From Oscillospiraceae bacterium (lineage in GTDB: Bacteria > Bacillota > Clostridia > Oscillospirales > Ruminococcaceae): a stretch of DNA of 64,000 nt. The notes beneath the pieces were generated by a model. The model worked only from the letters and a program-made list of their open reading frames with translations, did no database searches and was not told where the DNA came from. Of the stretch, positions 41,369-50,360 are shown one piece after another (positions within the stretch are counted from its first letter, which is position 1; each line of letters starts with the position of its first letter). The stretch spans positions 1,798,001 through 1,862,000 of the forward strand of contig CP107210.1 of assembly GCA_025757985.1 (NCBI GenBank), read 5' to 3'. A program made the translations under genes and the position numbers.

Positions 41369-41902
41369 TTATTCATGCGGATACGGCGGCAGCTCGTCAT
41401 CGCTGTGCTTCGTTTCGGGGTGCAGGCCCAGCAGCTTGAGGCCCGCGAAAATCAGCAGTGCCGCAATGACAACATTCGGTATGCCGGTGATGATGTCGTA
41501 GGCGTAGCCGTTGCCCACAAGATTGCACAGCAGCGTATAGAGCCAGTTTGAGATGAATGTCTCATACAGTGCCCAGACGCCGATGCCGACCAGACCCCAG
41601 CCAATCAGTCTGTTGTGCTGGGGGAGCAGCTTTTTGATTTCCTCATAATTGCCCAGAACCAGCAGGGAATCCTCCTTCGGCTCACCGGCTGCCATGTGGC
41701 GGATGAGGTCATAGGTGTCAAAAAAGCTGTACATCCAGATGACAAGGCAGAGGAACAGCAGCGGTTCAACGACGGTGGCCGCCATCACACAGAGTATCAG
41801 TATCATCGCAATCGACAGGCCGCGCTGCATATAGCCGTAGTACATCTGCCCCGCACCGGGGATGCAGGCGAAGATAAAGGTCAGGAATCCATTCTTTTTC
41901 AT
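41369..41902 (-). CDS. TM2-like membrane protein
   Basis: The protein has 177 residues. The start FLTFIFACIPGAGQMYYGYMQRGLSIAMILIL is the TM2-domain pattern (G-x-G-x-x-Y-x-G). Further helices lie at LLFLCLVIWMYSFFDTYDLI, LIGWGLVGIGVWALYETFI and VVIAALLIFAGLKLLGL. It directly follows the anti-sigma factor gene (3-bp gap), so it likely belongs to the sigma factor operon. Role unknown. Confidence 0.8.
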   Translation of the reverse strand: MKKNGFLTFIFACIPGAGQMYYGYMQRGLSIAMILILCVMAATVVEPLLFLCLVIWMYSFFDTYDLIRHMAAGEPKEDSLLVLGNYEEIKKLLPQHNRLIGWGLVGIGVWALYETFISNWLYTLLCNLVGNGYAYDIITGIPNVVIAALLIFAGLKLLGLHPETKHSDDELPPYPHE

Positions 41903-41905
41903 AGG

Positions 41906-42436
41906 TCATTCTCCCTTGGCGGTGCTGCCGCCGATGGTTTGTGCTCTGATTTGGTCAAGACCGTTTTCCGCGGTCAGGGTAAAGCTTTTGAAGGTATCGT
42001 CGAGGCTCTTGTAAAAGCCGTTGACGGCGGTGCTGAATTTGGTGCCGAACCGCTCATGCGGGGTGGTGGGCTGCTGGGCGGTCAGGGCGGAGACATCCGG
42101 CAGGCCGAATGTGCTGACCGCGCCCCACAGCACAAAGCCCAGCACCACCGCCGCAGCGGCCGACACATACCGGTTTGTCATGATGCGGAAGCTGCGCAGC
42201 CGCATCAGATTCTGCACCTGAGGGATCAGGTCGCGCATGGGCTGTTTCATGGCCTCGGGCGCGGCCTCGATCAGTGCCGTGTAGCGCAGCAGGCAGTAGT
42301 CGCAGAAGCTCAGATGCTCGGCGGCCTCCAGCGCGCCAAGATCATCGAGCGTGCCGTCCTTCAGCGCGTACAGGCCCGCATCGGTCAGGTGGCCCTCGGC
42401 GTCAAACAGCTTTTCATTATCAAAATACAGGCTCAT
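41906..42436 (-). CDS. Anti-sigma factor with zinc-finger motif
   Basis: The protein has 176 residues. The N-terminal cytoplasmic part has H-x3-C-x2-C (EHLSFCDYC), the zinc-binding core of ZAS anti-sigma factors, and one membrane helix follows near residues 105-125 (AAAAVVLGFVLWGAVSTFGL). The outer part is short and has no known sensor domain. Its start overlaps the stop of the sigma factor gene by 4 bp, the normal coupling for such pairs. It would hold the ECF sigma factor inactive until an envelope signal arrives. Confidence 0.85.
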   Translation of the reverse strand: MSLYFDNEKLFDAEGHLTDAGLYALKDGTLDDLGALEAAEHLSFCDYCLLRYTALIEAAPEAMKQPMRDLIPQVQNLMRLRSFRIMTNRYVSAAAAVVLGFVLWGAVSTFGLPDVSALTAQQPTTPHERFGTKFSTAVNGFYKSLDDTFKSFTLTAENGLDQIRAQTIGGSTAKGE

Positions 42437-42957
42437 TCCCTCTGCCTCCTTTCAAGTATCTGCTGGCGAAGCAGCAGCTTTGCACGCCAAAGCTGGCTGT
42501 TGACGGTTGCGGGCGGGCGGCCCACAAGCCTTGCAATCTCAGCGCTCTCTTTGTGCTCCAAAAAGTACAGGACGGCGATTTTTCCGTAGGGCTCGCGCAG
42601 GGTGCGCACAAGCTGCTCCAGCTCTGCGGCACCGGCGCGCGCCAGCACGCTTTCCGCCGGGTCATCGGCATCGGTGCCGGGGGCGCCGCGCGGCTCCGGC
42701 ATGGCATCGTCACCCGGGGCCTCCACCCTGCGCACCCATGCGCTTTTCAGGTGGTCCTTGCATTTGTTGGCCGCCACCCGCACAAGCCACTGCTTATAAT
42801 ACTGCGGCTCGCACCGGTCTATGGCCGAGAACGCCGAGAGAAAGGTGTCCTGGGTCAGATCCTCCGCGGTGTGGGGGTCATGAACAAACTGCAGGCAGAC
42901 TGTGTAGATCAGTCTTTGGTACTGCTGCATCAGCCCGGTAAATTCCTCATTTGTCAG
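42433..42957 (-). CDS. ECF-type RNA polymerase sigma factor (probable CTG start)
   Basis: About 174 residues. The sigma2 region is clear (YQRLIYTVCLQFVHDPHTAEDLTQDTFLSAFSAIDR), as is sigma4 (LREPYGKIAVLYFLEHKESAEIARLVGRPPATVNSQLWRAKLLLRQQI). The linker is acidic and Pro/Gly-rich. The family start would read (M)TNEEFTGLMQQYQ; that position is a CTG at 42957 with AGGAGG exactly 8 bp upstream. An in-frame GTG at 42966 touches the ribosome site and looks unusable. The next ATG lies within sigma2. So CTG initiation is likely. Confidence 0.88.
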   Translation of the reverse strand: MTNEEFTGLMQQYQRLIYTVCLQFVHDPHTAEDLTQDTFLSAFSAIDRCEPQYYKQWLVRVAANKCKDHLKSAWVRRVEAPGDDAMPEPRGAPGTDADDPAESVLARAGAAELEQLVRTLREPYGKIAVLYFLEHKESAEIARLVGRPPATVNSQLWRAKLLLRQQILERRQRE

Positions 42958-43028
42958 CGCCCACACCTCCTTTGCTTTGTCCTTCTGTATACTAAAACGA
43001 ATTCCCCAGCGCCGATATTGCAAGCGCG

Positions 43029-43271
43029 GGGGAAAAATTTTAATAAATAATAGATAAAAGATAATAGATAATAAAAATGGTAAATCACGGCGCTGACGCA
43101 CCGCTAAAAAATACTCGTAGGGGCGTGGTTCTACTCCACCCGGAAAGTCTGCCTCTAGGCGAACGTTCGCGGGCGGAGCAGAGCCCCGCCCCTACGTTTT
43201 TCGTTTTCGACCCAAGGGAGAAAACTCCACCAATTTTATTATCTTTTATCTATTATCTTTTATCTTTTTAA
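43029..43271. mobile_element. MITE-like element with about 45-bp inverted repeats
   Basis: The left end (43029-43080) and right end (43232-43271) are imperfect inverted copies rich in AGATAAAAGATAATAGATAA, with AAATTTTAA at both outer edges. Inside lies a GTAGGGGC/GCCCCTAC palindromic unit (43117-43195). There is no gene in it. The right repeat includes the stop codon of the exonuclease III gene. The size and structure fit a miniature inverted-repeat element or a nested palindromic repeat. Confidence 0.6.
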
Positions 43272-44023
43272 AATTTCATATCCAGCTCCACCGGGCAGTG
43301 GTCGCTGCCCATCACATCCATCAGGATCGCAGCGGTCTGGATTTTGTCGGCAATGCGGTCGCTGACCAGAAAATAGTCGATACGCCAGCCCGCGTTGCGC
43401 TCCCGCGCGCGGAACCGCATGCTCCACCAGCTATACATGCCTGTGGCATCGGGGTGCAGGCGGCGGAAGGAATCGGTAAAGCCTGCCGCCAGCAGCTCGT
43501 CCAGCTTGCCGCGCTCCTGATCGCTGAAGCCCGCCGCGCCGCGGTTGGGGCCGGGATTCTTCAGGTCGATGTTCTCATGCGCCACATTCAGATCTCCGCA
43601 AAGAATGACCGGCTTTTCGGCGTCAAGCCTCTGCAGGTAGCGGCGCAGATCATCCTCCCACTGCATACGGTAGTCGATGCGCGCCAGCTCGTTCTGGGCG
43701 TTGGGAACATAGAGGTTGACAAGGTAGAAATCCGGGTATTCCAGCGTGATGGCGCGGCCCTCATGGTTATGGACATCCTCGTCCAGACCGTACCGCACGC
43801 TGAGCGCCGGTGTTTTGGCCCAGACAGCCGTGCCGGAGTAGCCCTTTTTATCGGCGCTGTAGATGTACTCGGTGTAGCCCTCTGGCGCAAAGTCGGCCTG
43901 CCCGGGCTGCATTTTCGTTTCCTGAATGCAGAAAAAGTCCGCGTCCAGCGTGCGGAACACATCCTCAAAGCCTTTTTTAAGACAGGCGCGCAGGCCGTTG
44001 ACATTCCAGCTGATGAATTTCAT
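43268..44023 (-). CDS. xth: Exodeoxyribonuclease III
   Basis: A 251-residue enzyme of the ExoIII/AP endonuclease family for base excision repair. Conserved motifs are present from end to end: ISWNVNGLRA at the start, CIQETKM with the metal-binding Glu, LCGDLNVAHENIDL, GWRIDYFLVSDRI and the final GSDHCPVEL with the catalytic His. Length is normal. It stands alone; the last codons lie in the inverted repeat of the MITE-like element. Confidence 0.95.
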   Translation of the reverse strand: MKFISWNVNGLRACLKKGFEDVFRTLDADFFCIQETKMQPGQADFAPEGYTEYIYSADKKGYSGTAVWAKTPALSVRYGLDEDVHNHEGRAITLEYPDFYLVNLYVPNAQNELARIDYRMQWEDDLRRYLQRLDAEKPVILCGDLNVAHENIDLKNPGPNRGAAGFSDQERGKLDELLAAGFTDSFRRLHPDATGMYSWWSMRFRARERNAGWRIDYFLVSDRIADKIQTAAILMDVMGSDHCPVELDMKF

Positions 44024-44071
44024 TGATAGACTCCTTTTTAAGCCTCCCCTGTCAAAGGGTGGCTTTATTTG

Positions 44072-45430
44072 CTATACCTTTTTCACTGCGCTCTTTTGCC
44101 ATGCACCGCTGGCAAAGCGGATCACAAAGCAGGTCACACGGCAGATCCAGTCCACGACCATGGCCAGCCAGACACCGACCGCGCCCATGCCCATATTGAC
44201 ACAGAGGACCCAGCTCAGGCCCATGCGCCAGACGATCATCGAGAGGATCGAGGTGAGCATCGTGAACCGCACATCGTTGGCGGCACGCAGGGCATTGGGC
44301 AGCACAAACCCGGCCGGCCACAGCAGAATCGCCATACCGTTATGGATCATGACCAGCGTCCAAGACAGGGCGCGCGTCTCCGGCGAGAGGGTGTACATGC
44401 CCAAAATCCGGTTCAGGAAGAGCAGCACCAGCAGATTCACGGTGCCCTGAGCGATATAATCCCACAAAAGCAGCTTTTTTGTATAATGCTTTGTCTGCTC
44501 AAAGTCCTGTGCGCCGACACAGCGCCCCACGACCGTGATCATGGCAAGGCCCATTGCGTTGCCGACGATGCAGCCGACTGCATCGAGATTGTTGGCCACC
44601 GCATTGGCCGAGATATGCACCGTGCCGAACAGTGAGATCATCGAGACGACCAGCACCCGGCCAAGCTGGAACAGGCTGTTCTCAAACGCTGAGGGGATGC
44701 CGATGTAGAGAATGCCCTTGACGGTGCGCCCCTCCAGCCGGGTAACCGTGCGCGGCGTGATGCGCAGCGCGTAGTCCCGCCTAGCGGCCAGTGACAGAAT
44801 GATGACCGCCCCCACCGCGCGGGAGACCAGCGTGGGGACTGCAACGCCCGCAACGCCCATGCGCAGCACAAAGACGCAGAGCGCGTTGCCGCAGAAGTTG
44901 ATGGCGTTGACAAGGACCGAGACCTTCATTGACACCGCGCTGTTGCCGGTGGAGCGGAAGATCGCCGCGCCCGCGTTGTAGAGTGCCAGAAACGGAAACG
45001 ACAGCGCCGTGATCGTAAAGTAGATCAGGCACGCCTGCATGACATCCTCGCTGATCGTGCCGAAGAAGAGCCGCAGCTGTGCCGTGCGGGTCACAAGGCA
45101 GAACACCGCCACCGTCGTGCCGAGAATACCGCTGAGCCCCACCAGCTGCCCGGCGCTGCGGGCGGCCTCCTCAGGCCGCTTGGCGCCCAGATGCTGGCTG
45201 GTCACGACCGCGCCGCCGGTTGCCAGCGCACCGAACACTGTGATGATAAGCTGATTGATCATATCCACCAGCGACACGCCGGAGATCGCGGCCTCCCCCA
45301 CTGAGGAGACCATGACGGTATCGGCCATGCCCACCAGAACACCGAGCGCCTGCTCGATGATAAGCGGCCAGAGCAGCGCCAGCAGCTGTTGGTTTGTAAA
45401 CAGTCGTTCTTTTTTCACCTCATGGTACAT
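44072..45430 (-). CDS. MATE family exporter (third)
   Basis: About 452 residues from ATG 45430 (GTGAG region upstream; an ATG at 45457 is the alternative). The MATE pattern is seen from LLALLWPLIIEQALGVLVGMADTVMVSSVGEAAISG to the C-terminal helices. It is preceded by the terminator of the MacAB-type operon and a -10-like TATACT. Substrate unknown. It is the third MATE gene within 8 kb. Confidence 0.92.
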   Translation of the reverse strand: MYHEVKKERLFTNQQLLALLWPLIIEQALGVLVGMADTVMVSSVGEAAISGVSLVDMINQLIITVFGALATGGAVVTSQHLGAKRPEEAARSAGQLVGLSGILGTTVAVFCLVTRTAQLRLFFGTISEDVMQACLIYFTITALSFPFLALYNAGAAIFRSTGNSAVSMKVSVLVNAINFCGNALCVFVLRMGVAGVAVPTLVSRAVGAVIILSLAARRDYALRITPRTVTRLEGRTVKGILYIGIPSAFENSLFQLGRVLVVSMISLFGTVHISANAVANNLDAVGCIVGNAMGLAMITVVGRCVGAQDFEQTKHYTKKLLLWDYIAQGTVNLLVLLFLNRILGMYTLSPETRALSWTLVMIHNGMAILLWPAGFVLPNALRAANDVRFTMLTSILSMIVWRMGLSWVLCVNMGMGAVGVWLAMVVDWICRVTCFVIRFASGAWQKSAVKKV

Positions 45431-45465
45431 CTCACTTTCCCAGTATGAGTATAGCACAAAAAAAT

Positions 45466-45486
45466 CCCCCGCGCAATGCGCGGGGG
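45466..45486 (-). terminator. Intrinsic terminator of the MacAB-type operon
   Basis: A perfect 9-bp GC stem (CCCCCGCGC/GCGCGGGGG) with a three-base loop, then ATTTTTTTG on the - strand. It lies directly after the permease stop. Confidence 0.93.
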
Positions 45487-45492
45487 CAGAGT

Positions 45493-46803
45493 TTACTCGT
45501 ACCGCAGGGCCTCGATGGGATCAAGCTTTGCGGCCTTGTTGGCGGGATAGTAGCCGAAAAACACGCCGATGGCCATGCTGAAGCCGACTGCTACCACGAT
45601 GGCGGTCAGGCTCGGGCGGGCGGCGTAACCCACAGCCTTGCTCAGCCCCGCACCGAGGGCCAGCCCCAGCAGGATACCGGCGATGCCGCCGATCAGGCAG
45701 AGGATGACGCTCTCGGTGATGAACTGCATCCGGATTGCCGCCGCCGGGGCGCCGAGCGCCTTGCGGGTACCGATCTCCCGGGTGCGCTCGGTGACGGAGA
45801 CCATCATAATGTTCATAACGCCGATGCCGCCCACCAGCAGCGAGAGCGCCGCAATGGCGGAGATACCCAGCGATACCGTGCTGAGCATCGAGGACATCGA
45901 GTCGAGCAGACTTGCCAGACTGGAGGCGCTGACCGTCCAGGAGTCGTTGCGGGTGTAGTAGCTGGCGAAGAAATCGCCGACCGTATCCACGAACGAGGTC
46001 ACATTGACCGCCGTGCCGTCCGCCACGACCGTGATGCTCTGGTAACCGGCCCCCGCCCCGGCGATGGACTTTGCCACATCAAGCGGGATATAAAAATCCG
46101 TCTGGATCGAATCATCGTCCGTACCGGAGAACATGCTGGAATAGCTGTCCTCGGTATAGCGGTAGACGCCCTCTATATAAAAGGTATACAGGTCCTTGTT
46201 GATGGTCAGCGTCACCGCCTTGCCGATGGCATCCTGCGCGGTGCCGCCGATGGCCTGCGCAACGAATTTTTCCGACACACAGGCCACCTTGCGGCCTGCA
46301 TCCTTGTCATCGTCCAGCCAGCGGCCATACAAAATCTGCGAATCCGTGTCACGATTTTCCAGCATGGCGGCGTTGGCACCGCTGACCGTGGCTGTGATGG
46401 TCGTGGTCGGGTCGCCGTATTTTGCCACCGTACCGCTGCCGACCTGCTGGGTCAGCTCGATATGATCGACCTTGCCGGGGAAGGCATCCAGAAAATCCTG
46501 CATCATCGCATCGGTGATGAGGTCGGCGTCCGACGGCTTGGAGTCCTTGAATCGCCGCAGCGTGACGCCCTGCGCCGTGCCTGAGGTATTGCTTGCGCTT
46601 TTCTGCACAACACTGACTGAAATGTTGCTGGCACCCATACCGGCCATCGAATCGGTGACCGAGCCGGTCATGCTGTTGCCGACCGTTTCGATGGCAATGA
46701 CTGCCGCTATGCCGATGATGATACCCAGCATGGTCAGGGCGCTGCGCATCTTGTTGCTTTTTACACTGGCCAGCGCCATGCTGATATTTTCAAAGAGCTG
46801 CAC
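45493..46803 (-). CDS. MacB-type ABC permease
   Basis: The protein has 436 residues. One N-terminal helix (ALTMLGIIIGIAAVIAIETVG) is followed by a large extracytoplasmic MacB_PCD domain. Three C-terminal FtsX helices begin at ALSLLVGGIGVMNIMMVSVTERTREIGTRKALGA. Together with the ATPase and HlyD-like adaptor upstream it forms a tripartite-type efflux system for peptides or drugs, coupled to the cell surface in this Gram-positive-type cell. It overlaps the ATPase gene by 14 bp. Confidence 0.92.
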   Translation of the reverse strand: MQLFENISMALASVKSNKMRSALTMLGIIIGIAAVIAIETVGNSMTGSVTDSMAGMGASNISVSVVQKSASNTSGTAQGVTLRRFKDSKPSDADLITDAMMQDFLDAFPGKVDHIELTQQVGSGTVAKYGDPTTTITATVSGANAAMLENRDTDSQILYGRWLDDDKDAGRKVACVSEKFVAQAIGGTAQDAIGKAVTLTINKDLYTFYIEGVYRYTEDSYSSMFSGTDDDSIQTDFYIPLDVAKSIAGAGAGYQSITVVADGTAVNVTSFVDTVGDFFASYYTRNDSWTVSASSLASLLDSMSSMLSTVSLGISAIAALSLLVGGIGVMNIMMVSVTERTREIGTRKALGAPAAAIRMQFITESVILCLIGGIAGILLGLALGAGLSKAVGYAARPSLTAIVVAVGFSMAIGVFFGYYPANKAAKLDPIEALRYE

Positions 46804-47572
46804 GTTCGCCTGTCCCCTTTCGTTCCCCCACGATCAGCCCATCGCGCAGCGTCAGCACCCGCTGGCACTCCTCGGCCAGTGCGGGGTTGTGCGTGATCAG
46901 CACGATGGTCTTGTGGTATTTTTCATGCACTTCGTGAAAGAGGTCCATCACGACACGGCTTGTCTGGCTGTCCAGCGCGCCGGTCGGCTCATCGGCCAGA
47001 ATCAGCGCCGGCTCGTTGACCATGGCGCGGGCGATCGCCACACGCTGCTTCTGCCCGCCGGAAAGCTCGTTGGGCTGGTGGCGCATCCGCTCGGCCATGC
47101 CGACCCGGCCCAGCCAGTCCTTGGCGCGGCGGGCGCGCTCGGCAGCGGGCACACCCGCGTAAAGCATCGGCAGCTCGACATTTTTCAGGGCGCTCTGCCG
47201 CCCGATCAGGTTGTAGGTCTGGAACACAAAGCCGATCTTGCGGTTGCGGATGGCCGCCAGATCGTTGTCATCGGCCTCATGGATGTTCACGCCGTCCAGC
47301 ACATACTCACCGGCGGTCGGCTTGTCCAGCACGCCGATAATGTTCATCAGGGTGGATTTGCCCGAGCCGGACTCGCCCACGATCGCAACGAACTCGCCGG
47401 GGTAGACGGTCAGGTCGATGCCGTGCAGGATCTCCAGCTCATTTGGCTGGCCGATGTAGTAGCTTTTGCGGATGCCGCGCATCGCAATGAGCGGCCGGGC
47501 CGGGTGGTCAGCTTCCGCCCCGAGCAGGCTCTGCGCGATTGTCTGGGCGAACTGTTCGGTGTTCTGCATCAC
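46790..47572 (-). CDS. MacB/LolD-type ABC ATPase
   Basis: The protein has 260 residues. Motifs are complete: Walker A GESGSGKST, Q-loop VFQTYNL, signature LSGGQKQR, Walker B LILADEPTGALDS and H-loop LITHN. The opening PLIAMRGIRKSYYIG is typical of the LolD/MacB family. It overlaps both the adaptor gene (4 bp) and the permease gene, so the three are one translationally coupled operon. Confidence 0.95.
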   Translation of the reverse strand: MMQNTEQFAQTIAQSLLGAEADHPARPLIAMRGIRKSYYIGQPNELEILHGIDLTVYPGEFVAIVGESGSGKSTLMNIIGVLDKPTAGEYVLDGVNIHEADDNDLAAIRNRKIGFVFQTYNLIGRQSALKNVELPMLYAGVPAAERARRAKDWLGRVGMAERMRHQPNELSGGQKQRVAIARAMVNEPALILADEPTGALDSQTSRVVMDLFHEVHEKYHKTIVLITHNPALAEECQRVLTLRDGLIVGERKGTGERAAL

Positions 47573-49236
47573 TGACCTCCCGGCCCGCCGGGACCGCCGC
47601 CGGGGCCGCCGCCCATATCATTGCCGGCTGCCGGGGCGATGGTCACGCCGTCCGGCATATCGCTGCCGTCCCCCACATAGAGGCTGCCGTCCTCCATCAT
47701 CTGGGCGGCGCTGTCGGTGCTGCTCTCGATGCCCTGGGTCAGGTCGGCGGTGGCGCGGATGATGTCGCCCTCGTGCAGATCATCGCCGGTGATCTCCACA
47801 TAATAATCGTTGGTGTCGCCCTCGGTGACGGCGACCTTCTCAAAGGTCATATCGGTGCCCTCGCCGCCGGTCCTGCGCAGCACATAGGTCGTGCCGTCCT
47901 CGTTCGTGCCCACGGCATCGCGGGGGACGGTAAAGACATCGTCCTTCTCGCTGATGACGATCTCGACCTTGGCGGAGATACCGATGAGCAGGCCGCTGTC
48001 CTGCCCGTTGACCGTGACGGTCGCGCCGAAGCTGCCGCTGTCATTCGCCACGGGGTCGATGCGGGTCAGCGTACCGCTGATGACGGCATCGCCGGTGGCA
48101 TCGCTCGTGATGCGGCAGGTCATGCCGGTGGACAGCTTTCCGACCGAGCTTGCGGGGATCGTGACCTCCACGGTCAGATTCTCCACATCCTGAATCGTGG
48201 CCACCGTGCCGCTGCAGACATCGCCGACTGTGGCGTTCAGGGCGGTGATCGTGCCGTCCATCGTGGCGGTCAGGGTGCATTCCTCCAGTGCGGTCTGCAG
48301 GCTGGTCAGCTTATCGTCCTCGCGCTGGGACTGCGCAAGCTTGGTAGCGGCATCGTCCACATTCCGCGCGGCATTCGTGGCCGACTTCTGGTAGGACTCC
48401 TGCGCCTTCTGCAGCGCATCGGCGTAGTTCTGTATGCTCTCGTAGCACTTTTTCACCGCGTCAAAGCCCTGCAGCCCCAGCTCCGGGATGCTGCACTGCG
48501 CCTTGGCGATGCTCTCACGGTTTTGATAGTCCTCGATCTGGCCCTGCAGCCCCTCGGCGCGGTCCGTCTCGCCGCTCTGCTGGGCCTGCGTCAGCTGGAT
48601 CTGCAGGTTGGCAAGGGTATTCTCGTACCCGGCGATCTCCTCGGCATAGCGGGTGTACCAGTCCGTCACGACCTCACGGTTCGTCTTGCCGGTGTTGCCG
48701 TCCGTGGTCATGGTGCTGTAGTAGTCGTTCAGCCCGAGCGTGTCATACTCCTGCTGGGCCTTTGCCAGCTCCTGCTGCGCGCTGGCCTGATCGGCGGCCT
48801 GATCCTCCACGCTGCGGGTATAGCTTTTCTCGGCGCTCGTCCGGGTATCGCTGCTGTCAAGCTCGGCGTTGGCGATCTGCTTTTCGACATCGGCGGTATC
48901 CAGCGTGGCGATGATGTCGCCCTTCCTGACTGTATCACCGACCGCGACATTGACTGCCGTGACCTTGTAGGTCTTGACCGCATCCGCCGCCGTAACGCTG
49001 GCGCTGCTGCCCGACTTGACCGTGCCGTTGACACTGACCGAATCGCTCAGCGTTGTTTTGCTCAGCACGGTGGTGCGCACATACTGGTAGGCCGTGCCGC
49101 CGGCCTGCCGGGCCTTGCCCCGCACACCGGCGATGGCGATGCCCACCGCCAGCAAAACAGCCAAAAGGGCGGTCAGTTTTTTGTGCTTCTTGACCCATGC
49201 AAGCGGGTTATGCTTTGTCTTTGTTTTCTCTGCCAT
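47569..49236 (-). CDS. HlyD/MacA-type efflux adaptor
   Basis: The protein has 555 residues. One N-terminal membrane helix (KLTALLAVLLAVGIAIAGV) is followed by a split biotinyl-lipoyl-like domain (VNVAVGDTVRKGDIIATLD... TALNATVGDVCSGTVATIQD). Between its halves is a long coiled coil (about residues 105-300) rich in Gln, Ala and Glu. Beta-barrel domains and a Gly/Pro-rich tail (GGGPGGGPGGPGG) follow. The adaptor would link the MacB-type transporter to the wall. GGGGAGCC lies before the ATG. Confidence 0.9.
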   Translation of the reverse strand: MAEKTKTKHNPLAWVKKHKKLTALLAVLLAVGIAIAGVRGKARQAGGTAYQYVRTTVLSKTTLSDSVSVNGTVKSGSSASVTAADAVKTYKVTAVNVAVGDTVRKGDIIATLDTADVEKQIANAELDSSDTRTSAEKSYTRSVEDQAADQASAQQELAKAQQEYDTLGLNDYYSTMTTDGNTGKTNREVVTDWYTRYAEEIAGYENTLANLQIQLTQAQQSGETDRAEGLQGQIEDYQNRESIAKAQCSIPELGLQGFDAVKKCYESIQNYADALQKAQESYQKSATNAARNVDDAATKLAQSQREDDKLTSLQTALEECTLTATMDGTITALNATVGDVCSGTVATIQDVENLTVEVTIPASSVGKLSTGMTCRITSDATGDAVISGTLTRIDPVANDSGSFGATVTVNGQDSGLLIGISAKVEIVISEKDDVFTVPRDAVGTNEDGTTYVLRRTGGEGTDMTFEKVAVTEGDTNDYYVEITGDDLHEGDIIRATADLTQGIESSTDSAAQMMEDGSLYVGDGSDMPDGVTIAPAAGNDMGGGPGGGPGGPGGQ

Positions 49237-49326
49237 ACCGGCTCCCCTTCTTTATGCAGGTGATATTTCAACAAAAATGAGTATATCCTGCAAATGTGTT
49301 GATTTTTTGAAAGAAGCATGAAAAAA

Positions 49327-49356
49327 GCGGCACCTCTTCCGCAAAAGATGTGCCGC
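49327..49356 (-). terminator. Terminator of the nucleoside ABC operon
   Basis: GCGGCAC/GTGCCGC with inner pairing TCTT/AAGA, followed on the - strand by TTTTTTCATG. It lies 10 bp after the permease stop at 49367. Confidence 0.88.
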
Positions 49357-49366
49357 ACAGCCTTCT

Positions 49367-50359
49367 TTACCGCTCCTCGCGGAAGTAGGCAAGCCCCAGA
49401 TGGGCCGGGGGCTGATTTTCCTTTTTCTTGCGCATCGAAACCACGATCAGCACCACGATGGTGACGACATAGGGCAGCATCTGCACAAGGTCGGTCATAT
49501 AGCTGGCCAGCGTGATGCCGAGCAGGCTGGGCAGGAACTGGTACAGCCAGTAGAGCATACCGAACAGGTAGGCGCCCCAGATGGCATTGAGGGGCTTCCA
49601 TGTCGTAAAGATGACGAGTGCCACGGCCAGCCAGCCCAGCGCCTCGATCTGGCCGGTGGTGGCCCAGATGCCCTGATTGTAGTCCAGCACATAGTACAGG
49701 CCGCCGATGCCGCAGATGCCTGCGCCGATGCAGGTAGCCAGATACTTGTAAAGCGTGACATTGATGCCCGCTGCATCCGCCGTGGCGGGGTTTTCACCCA
49801 CGGCGCGCAGGTTAAGGCCCGCGCGGGTGCGGGTCAGGAACCAGTGCAGCACAACGGCCAGCGCGATGGCCGCGTAGGCCAAAAAGCCGTAGGAGAACAC
49901 GGTCTGCCCCAGCGCACCCAGACCGGACAGGACGGGGAGCTTTGCGCTGAACGCCTTGTTGGCAATGGGGGCGGCGGAGTAGCTGGCACCGTTGAGGATA
50001 AAGACGCCGAAGAAGTTTGCCACGCCCATGCCGAAGGTCGTCAGCGCCAGACCGGTGACATTCTGGTTGGCGCGCAGGCTGATGGTCAAAAAGGCGTAGA
50101 TCAGGCCGCCGGCCATGCTGGCAAGGATCGCGCAGGACATGGCGATGAGGATGCTGACAAAGCCGTTGGGGTTGGCGGCGGTATTCTCATACGCCCAGGC
50201 GCTGGCAAAGCCCGCAAAGCCGCCCAGATACATGATGCCCGGCACGCCGAGGTTGAGGTTGCCGGATTTTTCGGTCACGGTCTCGCCGAGCGCACCGTAC
50301 ATAATGATCGTACCGAACGGGATGGCACGCATGATCCATGCAATCAAGCTGCTGTGCAT
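49367..50359 (-). CDS. ABC permease, BMP-type nucleoside importer (NupQ-like)
   Basis: The protein has 330 residues with about nine membrane helices of the BPD_transp_2 type. The opening MRAIPFGTIIMYGALGETVTEKSGNLNLGVPGIMYLGG is characteristic of NupQ/YufQ permeases. It follows the second permease gene with a 1-bp gap and pairs with it. With the BMP lipoprotein and double ATPase upstream it should import purine or related nucleosides; exact substrate not known. Confidence 0.92.
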   Translation of the reverse strand: MHSSLIAWIMRAIPFGTIIMYGALGETVTEKSGNLNLGVPGIMYLGGFAGFASAWAYENTAANPNGFVSILIAMSCAILASMAGGLIYAFLTISLRANQNVTGLALTTFGMGVANFFGVFILNGASYSAAPIANKAFSAKLPVLSGLGALGQTVFSYGFLAYAAIALAVVLHWFLTRTRAGLNLRAVGENPATADAAGINVTLYKYLATCIGAGICGIGGLYYVLDYNQGIWATTGQIEALGWLAVALVIFTTWKPLNAIWGAYLFGMLYWLYQFLPSLLGITLASYMTDLVQMLPYVVTIVVLIVVSMRKKKENQPPAHLGLAYFREER

Positions 50360-50360
50360 A

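Noticed and set aside
47539..49263. 574-codon + strand frame
   Set aside because: Antisense to the HlyD-type adaptor gene; His/Asp/Gly-rich composition typical of a shadow.
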